From contig CM022671.1 in assembly GCA_012295275.1 (NCBI GenBank), forward strand, positions 32,188,427 through 32,247,426: a stretch of 59,000 bases of DNA. The letters are read 5' to 3'. Position numbers and translations under genes: made by a program. The notes beneath the pieces were generated by a model that saw only the letters and a list, made by a program, of their open reading frames with translations, ran no database searches and was not told where the DNA came from. This document shows positions 23,487 to 37,399 of the stretch, in pieces. This stretch comes from Chrysomallon squamiferum. Its lineage: Eukaryota; Mollusca; Gastropoda; Neomphalida; Peltospiridae. Numbering within the stretch: position 1 is the stretch's first letter; each line of letters opens with the position of its first letter.

Positions 23487-24488
23487 GTAGGTGTTGTTTT
23501 TTTATTTTCTTTCCTTCTTTCTTCTGTTTGCTAACACATTATGACATCATGTACACGTCTTCCTAATATCCTGAGGGTATCATCGCCTGCCATGAATTAA
23601 GATAAGATGGCAGTGAGGCAGCATCACTGTGCTTGTTTGTGATAGACACAGGAGTGTGTTTCATTGACCAAGTAACCAGATGTCCATGGTGATTCATCAG
23701 CCATTCTCCATGGATCAGTGCAGTGTAATTCTCACAGAATGTAGTTGTATTTTTTTTCAGTGTCTTGATTATTTAGAGCAGCATAGCAGACACCGATCAT
23801 ATAGCTTCATCACCTTTTGACCTTACATAGAAATTGTATCGTCTCTTCTTGATTTAAACAATATATATATATATTTTTTTATTTATCCTCTTTTCATATT
23901 TCTTTGTTGTCATACTTAACTGGCTTTAAGTTAATCAGTTGCTGGAAATATAATTGCTTTCTTTTCTCAGCTGTTTGTTAAGCATTGTTTACACATACCC
24001 CAGTACCTGCCTGTAACTGTGAATTGTATGAATTCAAGTAGTGATGATAGATATGTATGTCTGCAGCGTGGATTAATATTTTAAAAATACATTTAAACTT
24101 ACTGTCAAGGGCTAAAATGTTCAGACTGATCATCTGGTTGTTGTTGTTTTTTTTTTTTTTTTCACCTCCATTTAAGGAACAGGACATCAAAAGAACTAGG
24201 ATTTTAGCAGTGTGGAGCAGTGTCATTGTGTTTAGTGAGTCTATGTAGGCTTTGTGTTTCCAATCTTAAAGGGCCCCTACCTGCCGTGTGTAATCAAGTG
24301 ATCCATATGGCGTGTACAGATCTATACACAGCAATGATTTCAAATGGCAGTACATTTGTTGTATGCTTGTTGTTATAAATTAATAATGCTGCTCAAAGGT
24401 TTCAGTTGATGATAATTTCGTTTGTTCTGTTTTTTGGTTTTGCAGTAATTATTTATATATTTTTTTTTTTTTTTCTATTTTAATTTAA

Positions 24489-24490
<2 letters not shown>

Positions 24491-24514
<24 letters not shown>
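24491..24514. repeat. Poly-T tract
   Basis: About 24 consecutive T on the + strand, within a longer T-rich stretch (24455-24515). Confidence 0.85.
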
Positions 24515-24520
<6 letters not shown>

Positions 24521-27119
24521 TATAATTATTTTATGACTTCACTGAAACTTTTTTGTTCTTGCACAAGTCCAAAATATTGTAGTTTGTTGTTGCTATTAAT
24601 AATAACCAAAATTATAAATATTTATTATTATTATTATTATTATTTGTTGTTGTTGTGAAATTACAAGAGTATATAATTATTGTTGTTCACATTTTTGTGT
24701 ACACTCCTTAAATACTATTCAATAACAATAGGTAGAAAGTAGATTTGCAGCTTCACAGTTTTACAACTGAAAAAAGCCTCTGTTACCAGAGATACTGATA
24801 TATATAAATCTGATATTTCCTGGTAACCATGAGGATCAAACTATTTAATCTTGGGAAGTCTGTATACATATTTTTTTTAATTTTTAGTTTATTAAAAGAT
24901 CTTGTGAGTGTCTGATGGCAAGTTATATCACTGTAAGTTATACAAATGTCTGTGTTGGAATGTGTTGAAATATTTTTAATCAGATGTTTATCACTAAAAC
25001 TTTTATTGTAAAAGAAGTATGCTGTTGGTGAACTATTTTTTGATAATTATTTATTAATCAAGCATTTAAAGTCTAGTAGTCTGAACAAATGCCCTAAACA
25101 CAGTTTGTTTACTCAGTGTAACCTTTGTTAACAATAAAGCATGATGTTGTTATAAACAAGATATATCCAGCTATATTCCTTTATCATGTCATGTAACTAA
25201 ATCATTTGTATTGATAAATTAATAGATAAATTGATGCATGAGGTAATTATGCCACTTCTAATCATCACAGTCACTTGTTGTTGTTGTTGTTGTTACTTGT
25301 TTATCAGTGATATAGCTATAAATGAAAATATTACTTTATTATTAGCAAAGGACAGAAACATACGAATAAAACTAGTCACTAGGATAGATTGTTTTAACTT
25401 TCCATTCCCACAATTGCTAGAATATTTTAAATACCTCAGGACATGTAAAGAAAAGATTAGTTTAGACACGTTTGTCTTTTTCTTTCATACTTTTTAAGAA
25501 AGTATTGTAGAACAGTAAATAATCCTAGATACGTATCTGTTGAGAATGATACTGCACAAAAGAAATATTAACTGAAAAAAAAAGACAGAAAAACATTCAT
25601 TTTTCATTTTTTTTTCATTTTCTTTTTTTATCTTTTTTTTATTATATGACAGGCCTCTCTGGAATTGGATTTCTATCTGACAATAATTTACATTTTCCTC
25701 TTGATTTTTTTTCATTTTTTTTTTTTTTCCATTCCAAGTTTTTGCTTGAGGTGTTATTAAATCTTCAACACAAATCATTATATATTTATCAGCAGGGATG
25801 TTTTATTTTGGTGATTAATTATGAGGTGGAATTCAGGATGAGGATTGATTTTAAACACTTTTTTTTTTTTGAGTAAACATTTTTTCATTTAATTTCGTAA
25901 ATTTTTATTTCATGTTATTTTTTTTTAATTATTTATATTATTCTTAAAAAATATGTTTTGTTGAAGTTTAATGTATGATTATTTTACCTGTCAGGTGAGT
26001 TTATGTTGACCTGTTAATCTTGTCTAAGTGTCAAGTGTCTGGCTTGTATTTTATCTCTGTGGCAGCTGTATCTATATTACACCCTTGTTGTCGCATGCTG
26101 TGTAACCCACACCACATCTACAACATTTATTATGCATTTTTTTGTCATTAGGCAATTTGATCCTTGTTGATAAACAGGCTTATGCAGTATATTCATTTTG
26201 CTCCTCATGTTACACAAAGCAAAAGATATTTAAGTGTTTAATACCATCTCTGTTTTTTTTATAAACAGAAAAACAAAAAATGTGTATACCTTTTTTTTTA
26301 CATCTTTCGTTTTATCACTTACTGGCATGTATGCATGTCTCTAGGGTTAAAATGATTTTTCTTTTGACTTGGAAATCTACTCAAGGAGCCAGATATTGCA
26401 CACTGTTAATCACGATAACACAATGTAATTTTCCAAGAGGCATTTTATATCTCCTTGTAAATTTTATGGGGTCTATTACTACCAAGTTCTAAGAGTGCAT
26501 TAATGCAGATAGATAGCCCAATATGCAAAGGGCGTTTGCAATCACCATAAGTCTATTTTTAACTGTCAGGAGGGCACCTGTTTTTAACCCAGGTAGACCC
26601 ATGCTGTGTTTTCAAGTGTTTAGCAAGACATAAGTTTTTAAAACACCAATTTAACTTGACATTTGTTGCATGGTAATAAGAAAATGGCATGTTTGTTGCA
26701 TGCGTAACACTGACATATTCATTTTTTAAATTTGTTTTTATGTTGTTATTTATTTATATTTTTTTACTCAGCACATTACAACTAATGTAATTGATGTAAT
26801 TGAAGGAGGTTTCTAAATTTTAAAAATTCAGATTTTGATTTATTTATTTAACAAAATATTTGTTCATGATTACCATCACAAAAATCTCTTATTTCAGCTC
26901 CCAAAACTGTTACATAGTACTTCCTTTTTTTCGTCTTTTTCCAACAACCACAATAACTATTACTGCTATTACTACTGTTAATAACACTGCTTCTGTTGCT
27001 GTTTCTAGGACTACTGCTGATGTGGTTTTACATCATCAGTTGTAAACAATTTTTTTTATAAACTGGAAGAAAAAAAGAATGAGAAAAAGAATTGTCCTAA
27101 TTACTTAATACCACCTTTT

Positions 27120-28060
27120 TCTGGTAGGATTGGGAAATGGATTAATTGCTACTGCTTGCACTAATACCATGCATCTACACAACCTGAAGGGGTTTACTTT
27201 GAGTTCTTTTCAACCCTATTCCAGTGATTTCATGGGCTCAGTCATCCCTTTGAACTGCAGCGTGAAGAAGTCATTTGTTAATAACAAAGGGCTATTGCGC
27301 CTCAAACCAAAGGACTAGGTGATTGCGCTCAATTGCATTTCAAGATCTCCAGTCATTCTCACTTGATAAGTACAAACTGCCAGGCCAGAGGAGGATGATA
27401 GGAAAATATTTATAGAGTTTGCTTTCAAGTGGCTGCAATTTATGCAGATGGCTTTCTCTTAGGGTTCAAAAGAAGCTGTTGTGTCTGAATCAGCTGAGAC
27501 TAAATTTGATGGATATTTACAATTTGATGACAGGCTACATTGGCTTTTTTTTTTTTAATTTCTTTTTTTATTCCGTACGCCTGGCAGAGGTTTGAGTATT
27601 AGTAGAAGAGAGAAACTGAGTCATAAACAGCCCAATAGAACTGTCAAATTTATGTGTCACTTCTTTTTATTCTCATTAACCTGCATCACTTGATCAGAGG
27701 TCTGGGAATTCATGGACACTGCATCCATTTCATTCTTGTTAGAAGAGCTCCAACAGGGAGTACTGAATGTCCTCTGGTGGCCAATATGAAATTCATGACC
27801 TCGGCTTTTCTTCGTTGTAGGTTTTTAGGATATTCATAAGTTTAGTGCTCCCACTGGAGCGATCATTCCAGATCACTCATGCAATGGACGGCAGAGCTGA
27901 TTTAAGCACCAAGAGCATGTTTGCATGAAAATCACATTATTTGCTGGGAAATTGAGATCTAATTCGGTATCTCGCACATTATGTCTCCAATCAGTATAGA
28001 GAATCCCCATCAAAGGAAGAAAAAAAGGATTTCCAATAAATTTGATTTTCTTCCTTTTGG
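27120..28060. other. CNE-like block
   Basis: About 900 bases of complex, balanced sequence, interrupted once by a T-rich run near 27547-27570. Open frames of about 60 codons occur by chance. No splice-bounded exon is seen. Confidence 0.38.
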
Positions 28061-28109
28061 AATTTCCCTTGAGGTCTATAATTGAGCAGCAAGTACACTT
28101 GTTATTAGT

Positions 28110-28270
28110 TTCCTTTTTTTTTTTTTTTTTTTTTTTTGTCTCTTCTTTCTTTGTTTTTAATTCTTTTTTTTATTATTTTTTTTTTTTTTCTTTTATTTCT
28201 AATATTTTCTTCATTTTTTTTTTTTTACAATTATTTCCTTCTTAAGTTTTTTTATTTTATTTTTGTTTTA
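28110..28270. repeat. T-rich low-complexity tract
   Basis: Runs of T interrupted by single C, A or G, including one uninterrupted stretch of more than 20 T. Its translation is a Phe-rich artefact. Confidence 0.85.
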
Positions 28271-30409
28271 TATATATAAAAACAACAGCATAGAAACTTG
28301 CCTCTTTGAATTAATTATAATTGGAATATCACAGATACTTACATTCAAGTTAGCTAAAAAAAGGACTTTAATATGAAATACATTTCTAATACATTAGTAG
28401 TGTGTGAAACCTCATTTTTACTACAGCACTTTATTATTTTTGTTTGTTTTAAATGATTTTTAAAATATCTGAACTATTGCACAGTTTATGTCCCTATTAC
28501 AAGATGATAAAGGAAATAAGAAAAGAATGAAAGAAAGAAAGAATGAAATGAACAAACTGAACCTTTGTAAAGCACACAAGATTTACACACTAAATTAACC
28601 TTATTTTACTGTTTATTTATATAAGTACTTTTGAATAATATTAACCAAATTGTGCTGGATAAATAACAAAACTGGATTACTTATAAACAGATTAGTAATG
28701 GTCAACCTGCATTAAGGAAGTAGGTTAATTTCCTATACTGACTAGTTCAGAAATCTTGTTTTCCTGTTGAATTTGGCTGCATGACTTGTCCTTTTAGATT
28801 AGCTTATTTTCATGTTCCACAATGTTCAAAAATAAATTTTGTCAGACCCCACTGGAAAGGAGTAAATGGGTACTATGCACTTATGTTCTTCACTTAAAAA
28901 CATACAAAATATTTTTTGATTTTTATCTGCTAACCGATTAATGTAAAATTTATTGCTTTGCATGTGTAAGATAGGTGTGGACTATACATGTTTTTCTTTT
29001 TTTTTTTTTTTTTCTGAAGCCTATAGAAAAGACTGAATGCTGTCATACGTAATTATGTCTGTTCAATTAATCCTGCATTTTATCTTCTTTCAAATGACGA
29101 CTGAGTGTGCAAACAGGAGTCACTGAGCTGTATGATCTGACTAAATAACACAATGATCTGTGTAATCTTATTCACAGAGTTATAAAAAAAAAAAAAAAAA
29201 TAATAATCTTTTCAGTTCAATTCATAAATGTGTTAATGGCAGTCCTGCCCTGTGCAAATACATACAACTGCACACTTGTATCCATTCATTTGGGTATTGT
29301 AAGATACATTTACTTACAGACAGACAGAGAGATATAGATACATACACCTGGTTATTAAATGCCTGTAATTTGAGAAAAATAAGAAAAACTCTGACCTGAT
29401 GTATCCTTTTGTATATCATGGCCAATCCTATGTTGAAATTAAGAGACCTGAAAAATAAATAAGTTGTTTCTTTCTTTGAAGGAATTGAACAGAGCGTTTT
29501 GGTTAATCTTGCCACCGCTTTTCATCTTAGAGTTAGATAGTAGGTGTAACAGTGTTTGTAGTTTCTTGTTGGTAATCACTCTGCACTTGGTAAGTGTTTT
29601 CAGCATGGTGGGTTGTGACTGTCCTTTACAGGTTTATTCTTGTCAGTCTCTGCCCTTTCATATTCTGAAGAATAATTTATATTTCTGACTTTACACAGGT
29701 TCAGTCTTTGATGAGGTGTTTTATTGCTGTGACTTTGCTGACACTTTTTAAGACAGAAAATTATTAAATATTCATAAAGAGCAAAAAGAAAAGGAATGAA
29801 GTCTGTTAAATTAAAATTGTGACTGATACAGATGAACTGACAAAAGGGTTTAAACGTGTGTTTTTGTAGAGAGAAAGAGAAAGACAGAGAGGGAGAAGAC
29901 AAGGGATGGAAAGACAGGTGAAGGAGGGTTAGAGCGAGAAAGAAAGAAAGAGAATAAATATGAGACATGGAGACAAAGAATCCTAAAACATTTCTGTTAT
30001 ATTACCTTGAAAATTCTTTGACATTGTCAGGTTTTCTTATTTACAGCCTATAAATGATGACAATTTAGCAGTCAATGGCTACCTGTGGATTTTATAATAG
30101 AATTGCTCAGTGAAAAACTGTTTAAATATTGACATACACTTGATGCAGACTTTTGAAAACAGAAAGTATTTAATAGAGCTGTTGTATTGATTTGTTGCTA
30201 TGGTGCAAAAATAACATTAAAAAAGATATTTGAGACATTCACAAATACCTTTGAAACGTAATCTTTTGACAGGGTAGAGTTTGTATTGTGTAATTGTTGC
30301 AGATAAATATTCTGGGAAAAAGATCAAATGAGAGATGTGTTTGTGTGAATGAGATTATGTAAGTAAGGCTGTGTGTGTAATAAAGGTAATGTTCTGTCAC
30401 AACATATCA

Positions 30410-30780
30410 TTGAAATAATTTTCATACTTATCACCTTCCACCTCATCTGTTTCTTGGAAGTGTGACAACACTTTCCAGTTTATTGTATTGATCTCTTGAT
30501 AGGTTTACAGTCGACCTAACACCTTTGTAATCAGTAATCTGACAATGTCATCAGGTAAACGTGTGCTTTTAATCGGCACACCTGTGTTTTGTCTGTTGGA
30601 TGCCAAACCACTAACGACGGTACACCCCGTAATACCTGAACTAAGTCTCCAAATAGCCAGATAACGCCATGAAAGGTTTTTGCGAAACATCTGTGTAATT
30701 TGTTGAGAGCTCACTACAACCTGCACCATTAGTGATAATCTCGTCTTCAGCTAGCTGTCAGACTCCCTGTTTACTCATTA
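30410..30780. other. CNE-like block
   Basis: Balanced sequence with CG dinucleotides. A 74-codon minus-strand frame (30505-30729) runs through it without splice support or a recognisable motif. Confidence 0.3.
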
Positions 30781-33100
30781 TATGTGCATTAAGTTTTTGC
30801 CTGCTTATTGGCAGATAACTCCACACAGGTATGGAAACTTGTTAATCTAATAAGATTGTTGAGATTAAAAGTAATAACAGTGCTGGTGATAGCCTGAGGC
30901 ATATGTGCTGTTAATTGCACATTTTCTGCTCTACTTTGTAAATAAATCTTACAGTGTAATTTGGATGCAAGCTGATTGTGTTTTTGACTTTTCTCTGTTG
31001 TAGACTATGTATTTAAATTTTGATTAGTGTTTTCTTTTTCCTTTGTAGAGTTTCCTATTGTTGTTTGTTTTTTATGTTACGTGATATATATTTACCTATA
31101 TAATTTCAAAGAAATTTTGTAAAATTGGTAGCAGGTTTTTTTTTTTTTGTTTACTTTCATTTAAAAATTATGTTGTAAACATCATTTAAATAAATCAAAG
31201 GAATTGTCTTAAATATTTTTTTCTATATTTACATACAAAATTTAGAGTTTATTTTACATGCAAATATTTTCATCATTTTTTTTTTTTTTTTTTTTTTTTT
31301 TGTATTTCGTTTCTTTTTGCTATAATTTTGGGAGCATTTTAAATGTAAATTAATCCCACGTTTTAATGAACTTCTTTGTTTTGCATGAAATAGCTGAAAC
31401 ATTTTATTTTGTGTGGGTGTTCTTAAAAAAAGTATCAATTGAATAAAAAACTGATCTATTTTTTACACCTACCTTTTCTTTTTCTTAATTAAACAGTGTT
31501 AGGAAATATATAAGATTAAGGCTTAATTTTTCTTTAAACTGTTTATATCAACAGCATCAACTAATGTGCATACATGGTAATGTAATATTCAAACTAAAAT
31601 TATGTTAGTGATGAGCTGGTTCTTTTAGGTGATTGTGCCCTATTTGCAACTAAAAATAATTTTCTCTGTCTCTGTATAATGTAAAAAAAAATCAACTTTT
31701 TTCTCTTTGGTTTTTCCCAGTGATCCACAATTGGTTTATCACAGATTGATACTTGCTTTCCCATATATGGGAAGGTGAATATACTAGACTGCTTGTTGCT
31801 CTTTTTTTATGCAACCACTGCTAAGATTTGTATGTTATCAATTTATCACTGCAGAGGCTTTGGCTAAGTTTTGCTATGGTTTACAGTATTTTGAGGAATA
31901 CGGATATAAAAATTTAATATAAATTAATGGATTAAAAAAGACGAAGGAAAAAAGTATGTATGTGTGTGTAAAAAGAGATTTGTTTTTAAAGTTATTTAAG
32001 AACACATTAAAATGCTTTGAGAGAGTTGTTTTTAAAAAAGAGTTAAATAAATTGCACATAATATTTCTCCAGAAACTTAATAGGTTATAGATTTTTCTGT
32101 CTCTTTATTTTGTTTTTTTGTTATGACATAGAGGCAATATCGTTTATCCCTATTTTCTATTTCATTTTATTATTATACATGTATTTTTTACATGCCAAAT
32201 TTTCTGATAAATTGATATTTTCTTACAACTTAATAAAAAAAATGGTATTACTTTTTTCACATGTAACGGTAACTTTTGCTCTGGCAGATAACAAAAAAAC
32301 AAAAACATTTTTTTTTTTATTAAGCTGATAAACTGGAAATTTATAGATTGAAAGCAAAAACTACTAATGTTTTTTTGGAACACAAATTACTTTTTTTTTT
32401 AATATGAAAAGGAGAAAAAAAAAAAAAAAAACAAACAAAAATACTGAAAAATTACTTCTTGAAAATTTAAATGATAATAATTTCTAACAACAACAACAGA
32501 ATGTCTGTAATCCCCACACCACAGTAATCTGCATGTCATTACTGATTCATAGACACTGATCATTATGGTCAAGGGATATTCATATTCATCATCAAACGAG
32601 ACAATACAAATCAAATACTAAACAGTCCAGACTTGTGGACACCCTACGGCTCTTTAAGATGTCACCAGTGTGTAGTGATAATTGTTATAATTTGGAAGAA
32701 ATCATATACCTAAGCTGGGATGATAGCATCAGATGCGATAGAAAAAACAAAATTGGCAGTTTCTTGTATGGATTTGTATTAGCTCTAACTGTCATTTGTG
32801 ATAAATTGGAGAAAATTTGTCACGACCATCTCGGTATTGTTGTCTAGGCAGGAGTAATTCCACGATTACCTTCAACACGACAGAATGTGTAATTATCATA
32901 TCAGCAGTTTTTCACTTGTATTATTACTTGCTTGCAGAGTAAAAACTATTCCTGTTGTGGGATTATTTGTCATAGATTCTTGCAAGAGTAAAGTAATCTT
33001 CTTTGATAGCTTGAATAAGACAGATTTAGATAGGATTTTGTTTATTTGTTTAAATGGAACTTTTTTTTTTCTCTCTCCCTTTCTTTGTTATTTTATTTTA

Positions 33101-33112
33101 TTTTTATTTTTA

Positions 33113-33144
<32 letters not shown>

Positions 33145-33385
33145 TTTTATTATTTACTTTGTTTTATTTAGTTAGTTTTATTTTTATTATTTTTTTATTT
33201 TATATGTATATATTTAAATTTTATTTTTATTTTGTTTTGTTTTGTTTTGTTTTGTTTTGTATTTTATTATTTACTTTGTTTTATTTAGTTAGTTTTCATT
33301 TATTTATTTATTATTATTATATATTTTTGTTTTGTTTATTTATTATTATTATTTTTTTATTCAATATGTATATATTTAAATTATT
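33101..33385. repeat. Duplicated T-rich unit with (TTTTG)n core
   Basis: A unit of about 117 nt, consisting of (TTTTG)n followed by TTATTTACTTTGTTTTATTT, is present twice (the shared C at 33157 and 33274). A shared ATGTATATATTTAAATT tail follows each copy at a spacing of 162 nt, so the second copy has gained about 45 nt of TTA/TTTA repeat. Phe/Leu/Tyr-rich frames here are artefacts. Confidence 0.8.
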
Positions 33386-33630
33386 CCCATGTAATTAATG
33401 AATTTGTTTTGGGTTGTTGTTTTCTGGGGGGTTTTGTCACATAATTATTTGTCATTTATACCTATCTGTCTTATTTTATTTGTTTGTATCAGCCAGTGAC
33501 ATCTGTTGCTTTTGTAGTTAAAGGTATTGTTTAAAAAATAAACCCCAGATGTTTCTGTCTGTAATTTGACATGCACTATTTATTATTGTTTAACATGCAG
33601 TTATTGTTGTGTAATCTCTTTGTTATTTTG

Positions 33631-34096
33631 TTTTAGTCTATTATTATGTAGTCTAGTCTAATTGTTATAATTAGGTAATTCTAGATTTTGAATAATTTTA
33701 GGCTATTTATTGTTATGTAATTTAAGGCATTATATTATATATTTTAGGCTGTATTTTGACATTTTAGGCTGCATTATGTAACTCCAGGCATTACAATATT
33801 TGGCAATTTTTGTGCAATTTCATGAATTATGTAACATTATTTTAGGATGTATAATGTACTTTTAGGCATTATTTCATTTTAGGCTGTATTATGCAATTTG
33901 AGGCATTATATCATCTCATTTTAGGTACTGTGTAACTTACAAATTTGATCAGGTACTTTTAAGCTATATTGCAGTTTAAATATACTAGATCATTTTAGGC
34001 TATTGATTGTAGGTGTAATTTAAGACTGTATTATTATGTCATTTGTATTACAGAGTAATTTTAGACTGTTATTGGGTAATTTAAGGCTTTATGTTG
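33631..34096. repeat. Degenerate minisatellite, about 16 divergent units
   Basis: A motif resembling TTTTAGGCTGTATTATGTAA recurs about 16 times over 465 bases, with units of about 17-40 nt. Two forms alternate irregularly: TTTTAGGCTGTATT... and TTTAAGGCATTAT.... Units are strongly diverged, implying an old array. TTTTAGG resembles a 3' splice-site-like or UAG-containing RNA motif (Musashi/HNRNP A1-type cores) on the transcribed strand; that role is inference. Confidence 0.75.
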
Positions 34097-34479
34097 TTTT
34101 GAATATATTTTTGTGTTAAGCTGTTTCTTTTTATTGTTTTTGAGGGTTTTTAAAATGTATAAATCATTTTGACATGAGTATTTAAAATAGTAGGTGTGCA
34201 TAACTGATTTATTGACAGCAACAGATGTTAGTAATTTATCAGTTCTTATTTTTCACTCTGTTATTGATTGACATTATTCAGATAAATTAAATAAAGCATT
34301 TATAAAGTGCATGCTGATATACACACACATGCAGTTTTAACACACACAAAATATACATACACAGGTACAAATACAAATATGCAGGTACATACATCTGTAT
34401 ACTTATTTTCAGTCAAATGCTATTTATTTTGTAATAACCTTCAGTGGAATGCTGAACACGTTGAAAATGTAAATTAACC

Positions 34480-35160
34480 TTTTTTGAAGGAGTCTGTGAT
34501 CTCTTCAGAAGTATACATTATTTATCAAAGGTCATGTCTGAAGTATGAGCATTAATTTTTTAAAACCAGCACTCTGTTCTGATGACAGACGAAAAGTCTT
34601 GAGCTTCAATCAAAATGTCACCAAGATTCCTCACAAACCCACCTTAATAATAATGTTTGGTGGACATCTCCCACCCTCAGGCATCTACCAAGTCCAGTAA
34701 ATGCTCCTTCATTTGGACTTGCAATTCAGCTACATGCTAATAACAACATTTCAGAGAAGTGATCTAGCTCGAGGGGCTGTGCTTTTAACACTAGTATTTG
34801 CCTGTTCACTCAGACGTAAAATTACAGACTGGAGATCCGATTTGAGAAAAGTTATGTTGTCCCGCGGGGTAATTTGGGCTGACTCCAATGCTGAAGAACT
34901 GCCCGTCTGAACAGAGCATCCCAAGGTAGGCCGCGTCAGGTGGTATAGACTGTGACATCTCTCTGTAAGGATCGCACAAAGCTGTCTATGACCCTTCGCC
35001 TGTATTGGTGAGAGGTGTACATTACAGGCTTTGCTGTTATTATGAACAGCACCTTTGAGCTGAACGACAACGATTTGGAGAGAACACAAGAGGTGGATTA
35101 CCTGCCGTATTGGATGGCAAATGTGACAGCTTGATACGTTTTTATCTGGACACATCTCAG
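34480..35160. other. CNE-like block
   Basis: About 680 bases of balanced sequence including CCGCGG at 34862. A 134-codon frame is open on the minus strand (34751-35155) and 69 codons on the plus strand. Neither has splice-site support or a family I recognise, and open frames are expected by chance in such less AT-rich blocks. A CAG at about 34680 followed by GCATCTACC resembles an acceptor but runs to a stop after 19 codons. Confidence 0.38.
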
Positions 35161-36087
35161 TATCTGATCACACTGGGATTATTTGTGTGTGTGAGACTGT
35201 TGTGCAGTAAGCAGTGCTGTCTGTTATTGTCATTACTTCTTGTTTGACTTAGTTTATAATTTAATCTCGGTCCTGTGATACCTGAATGTGTTAATGTTAT
35301 AATAGCAGATGGGATATTTTGTATGATGTTGTGCATTCTAAATTGGAAATCTGAGGTTGTGATATGTAAAACCAACCTTGGATCAGGCTAGAATTCAGAA
35401 AGGTGAGGATTTTTATTTTGTTTTGTTATTTTTTTTCCTGATCCATTCTTTTAAAATTTTACATCTGCCTCAGTGTTTTATTGTGGTTGTTTTGTTTTGT
35501 TTTTTTATAATTTTTTTATTTATTAATTTTTCTAAAAATAATTATGAAATGAAACAAATTTACTTTTTAAGAATATTTTCAGCTATTGAACTATATGGCA
35601 TTTGTCTTTTATTTCAAAACTTTTCTTATATCTTTTTTTTAAAACCTTTTATTTACAACCTTTCTTTTCTACTGTGGATGTTGATATCAACATTAATGTT
35701 TATTTATTTATTACCTCCTACTTATCTTATTTACTTATTGTAAGAGTAACTTCCTAGTGAGGGCGTGGAAAGTGTAATTTCTAATTTAGTCATACTTGTG
35801 GTTATTTTTTTCAAGTAGCTGTAGGCAAGGTCTAGTCTGGCACTTGGACATCTGATATTTCTTAAAGAGCGAATTGAAGGTGGTTGTTAAACTGAGGTCA
35901 AGTGCTTCCTAATGACTTGCTTAGAAAAAACATAGTAGAAGTAGTATGTACTATACATCCAGCACTAATTCTTATTAAGAAGGGAGTATGTAGAATAATA
36001 AATTCTTGACCTGTACTTGAATATCGAGCAGGATATTTACATATTCATACATGCGCACACAAAAGTATTCATACATATATTCACATA

Positions 36088-36151
36088 CAAGTGTATAATC
36101 ATCCTTATTAGCACACATGCAAGTGTATAAATATCCTTATTAGCACACATG
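36088..36151. repeat. 32-nt tandem duplication
   Basis: Two adjacent 32-nt copies (CAAGTGTATAA...TTAGCACACATG) differ at about two positions. They sit immediately upstream of a CT/CA microsatellite. Confidence 0.85.
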
Positions 36152-36158
36152 CATGAGT

Positions 36159-36159
36159 G

Positions 36160-36220
<61 letters not shown>
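36159..36220. repeat. Composite (CT)n(CA)n microsatellite
   Basis: About 15 CT repeats switch directly into about 16 CA repeats, the same arrangement as at 12070-12159. Confidence 0.9.
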
Positions 36221-36222
<2 letters not shown>

Positions 36223-37399
36223 GCAGACAGAAATGTAGAATTACTGTAGCAAATAATGAACAGGTATAAATAATATTGTGCATTTACTCAGGTAATAAAC
36301 ATTTGCTAATGTTACTTGACATTTAAAATATTTTCTTTAAAAACAAACAAACAAAATAAAAAAAGGAATAAATAAATAAAATATTCAAAATTAAGAAAGA
36401 AACAAAAAACCCAGGCAGACTGTTTTGACAAGACCCATTTTTTCTTCTTCATTTTTTTCTTTTTCACATTTTTAGAATATTTTTTTCTTCTGTTTATGTT
36501 TTCCTGATCTTTTTTCTTTTTGGCTTATCTTTCATTTTTTTTTTTTTTCCATTCACATTTTGTTTGTCTGAAAAATTCTTAAAGGATTTTTTTCCCTCTT
36601 TTTTTTTTTTCATTTCTTTTCACTACTTACATAGCTGTGGGTGCTAGTGTTTACATGATGGTTATTCAATTGCACCATAGTGTCAAGCCATTAGAAATCA
36701 GATAGAGATTTTATGATCTTCTATTCTTATTTTTATGTTGGAAGGGAATGTTATTTTTCTCAGTTGAGTGGCAACTGATACCAAGCTGTTTGAATAATCT
36801 GAACACAGCAGTGCTTTGATAAATGTACGACTAATATCAGATGACTTCTCTAGTTTCAGTCATTTTGTATTATTACAAACAGAGAAACACACATAATGGG
36901 ATACTAGTAATTATCTTACATTAAAAATTTGTACCAGCATAGTAATCTGAAAATTATAACTCCTTTTGAACATTAGTTTGAGCTTGTTTAATACTATTGT
37001 AAATGGATGATAAAGGATGGTGTAGATGTAAAGATGATGTTTTAATTTTCTTTTCTTTTTTTAGTATATGTAGGTGGATGGGAAGATATGTGAGATTGAC
37101 AAAGAGGAAGGGAGAGAGAGAGAAAGAAAGAGAATTTTATTAGTGTTTGCATGTTATTTTTCATTATTATTATATATTTTTTTATGTTTGAGTAAGTTTT
37201 GTTTTTCATTTAGGACAAATGTATATACACAAGTGAGAGAAAACTAGTCAGAGAGGTAGTGTGGTATATGAGAGTGTGCGAATGTGATCACCATCATTTA
37301 AAATCAAACTGAAAAAACATTTGCCATAATTCACACAGGTTTTTTTTACAGTTTTAGCTAAGATAGGATTTGATTAATTGTTGGTATCAAATCATCCAC

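Noticed and set aside
29482-29589. 108-nt open segment between a good acceptor (TTTGAAG) and GTAAGT, phase 0.
   Set aside because: The encoded hydrophobic, Leu-rich sequence does not resemble AUTS2 and nothing else supports it; it may be a decoy exon.
33054-33398. 114-codon Phe/Leu/Tyr-rich frame that looks like a membrane protein.
   Set aside because: It is a translation of the (TTTTG)n/(TTTA)n repeat.
34680-34740. Acceptor-like CCCTCAG followed by GCA TCT ..., which would continue with Ala-Ser as expected for the next AUTS2 exon.
   Set aside because: It meets a stop after 19 codons and has no adequate donor; the Ala-Ser match alone is within chance.
34751-35155. 134-codon minus-strand open frame.
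   Set aside because: It lies in a balanced-composition block where stops are rare, has no recognised motif or splice sites, and a + strand frame is open in the same place.
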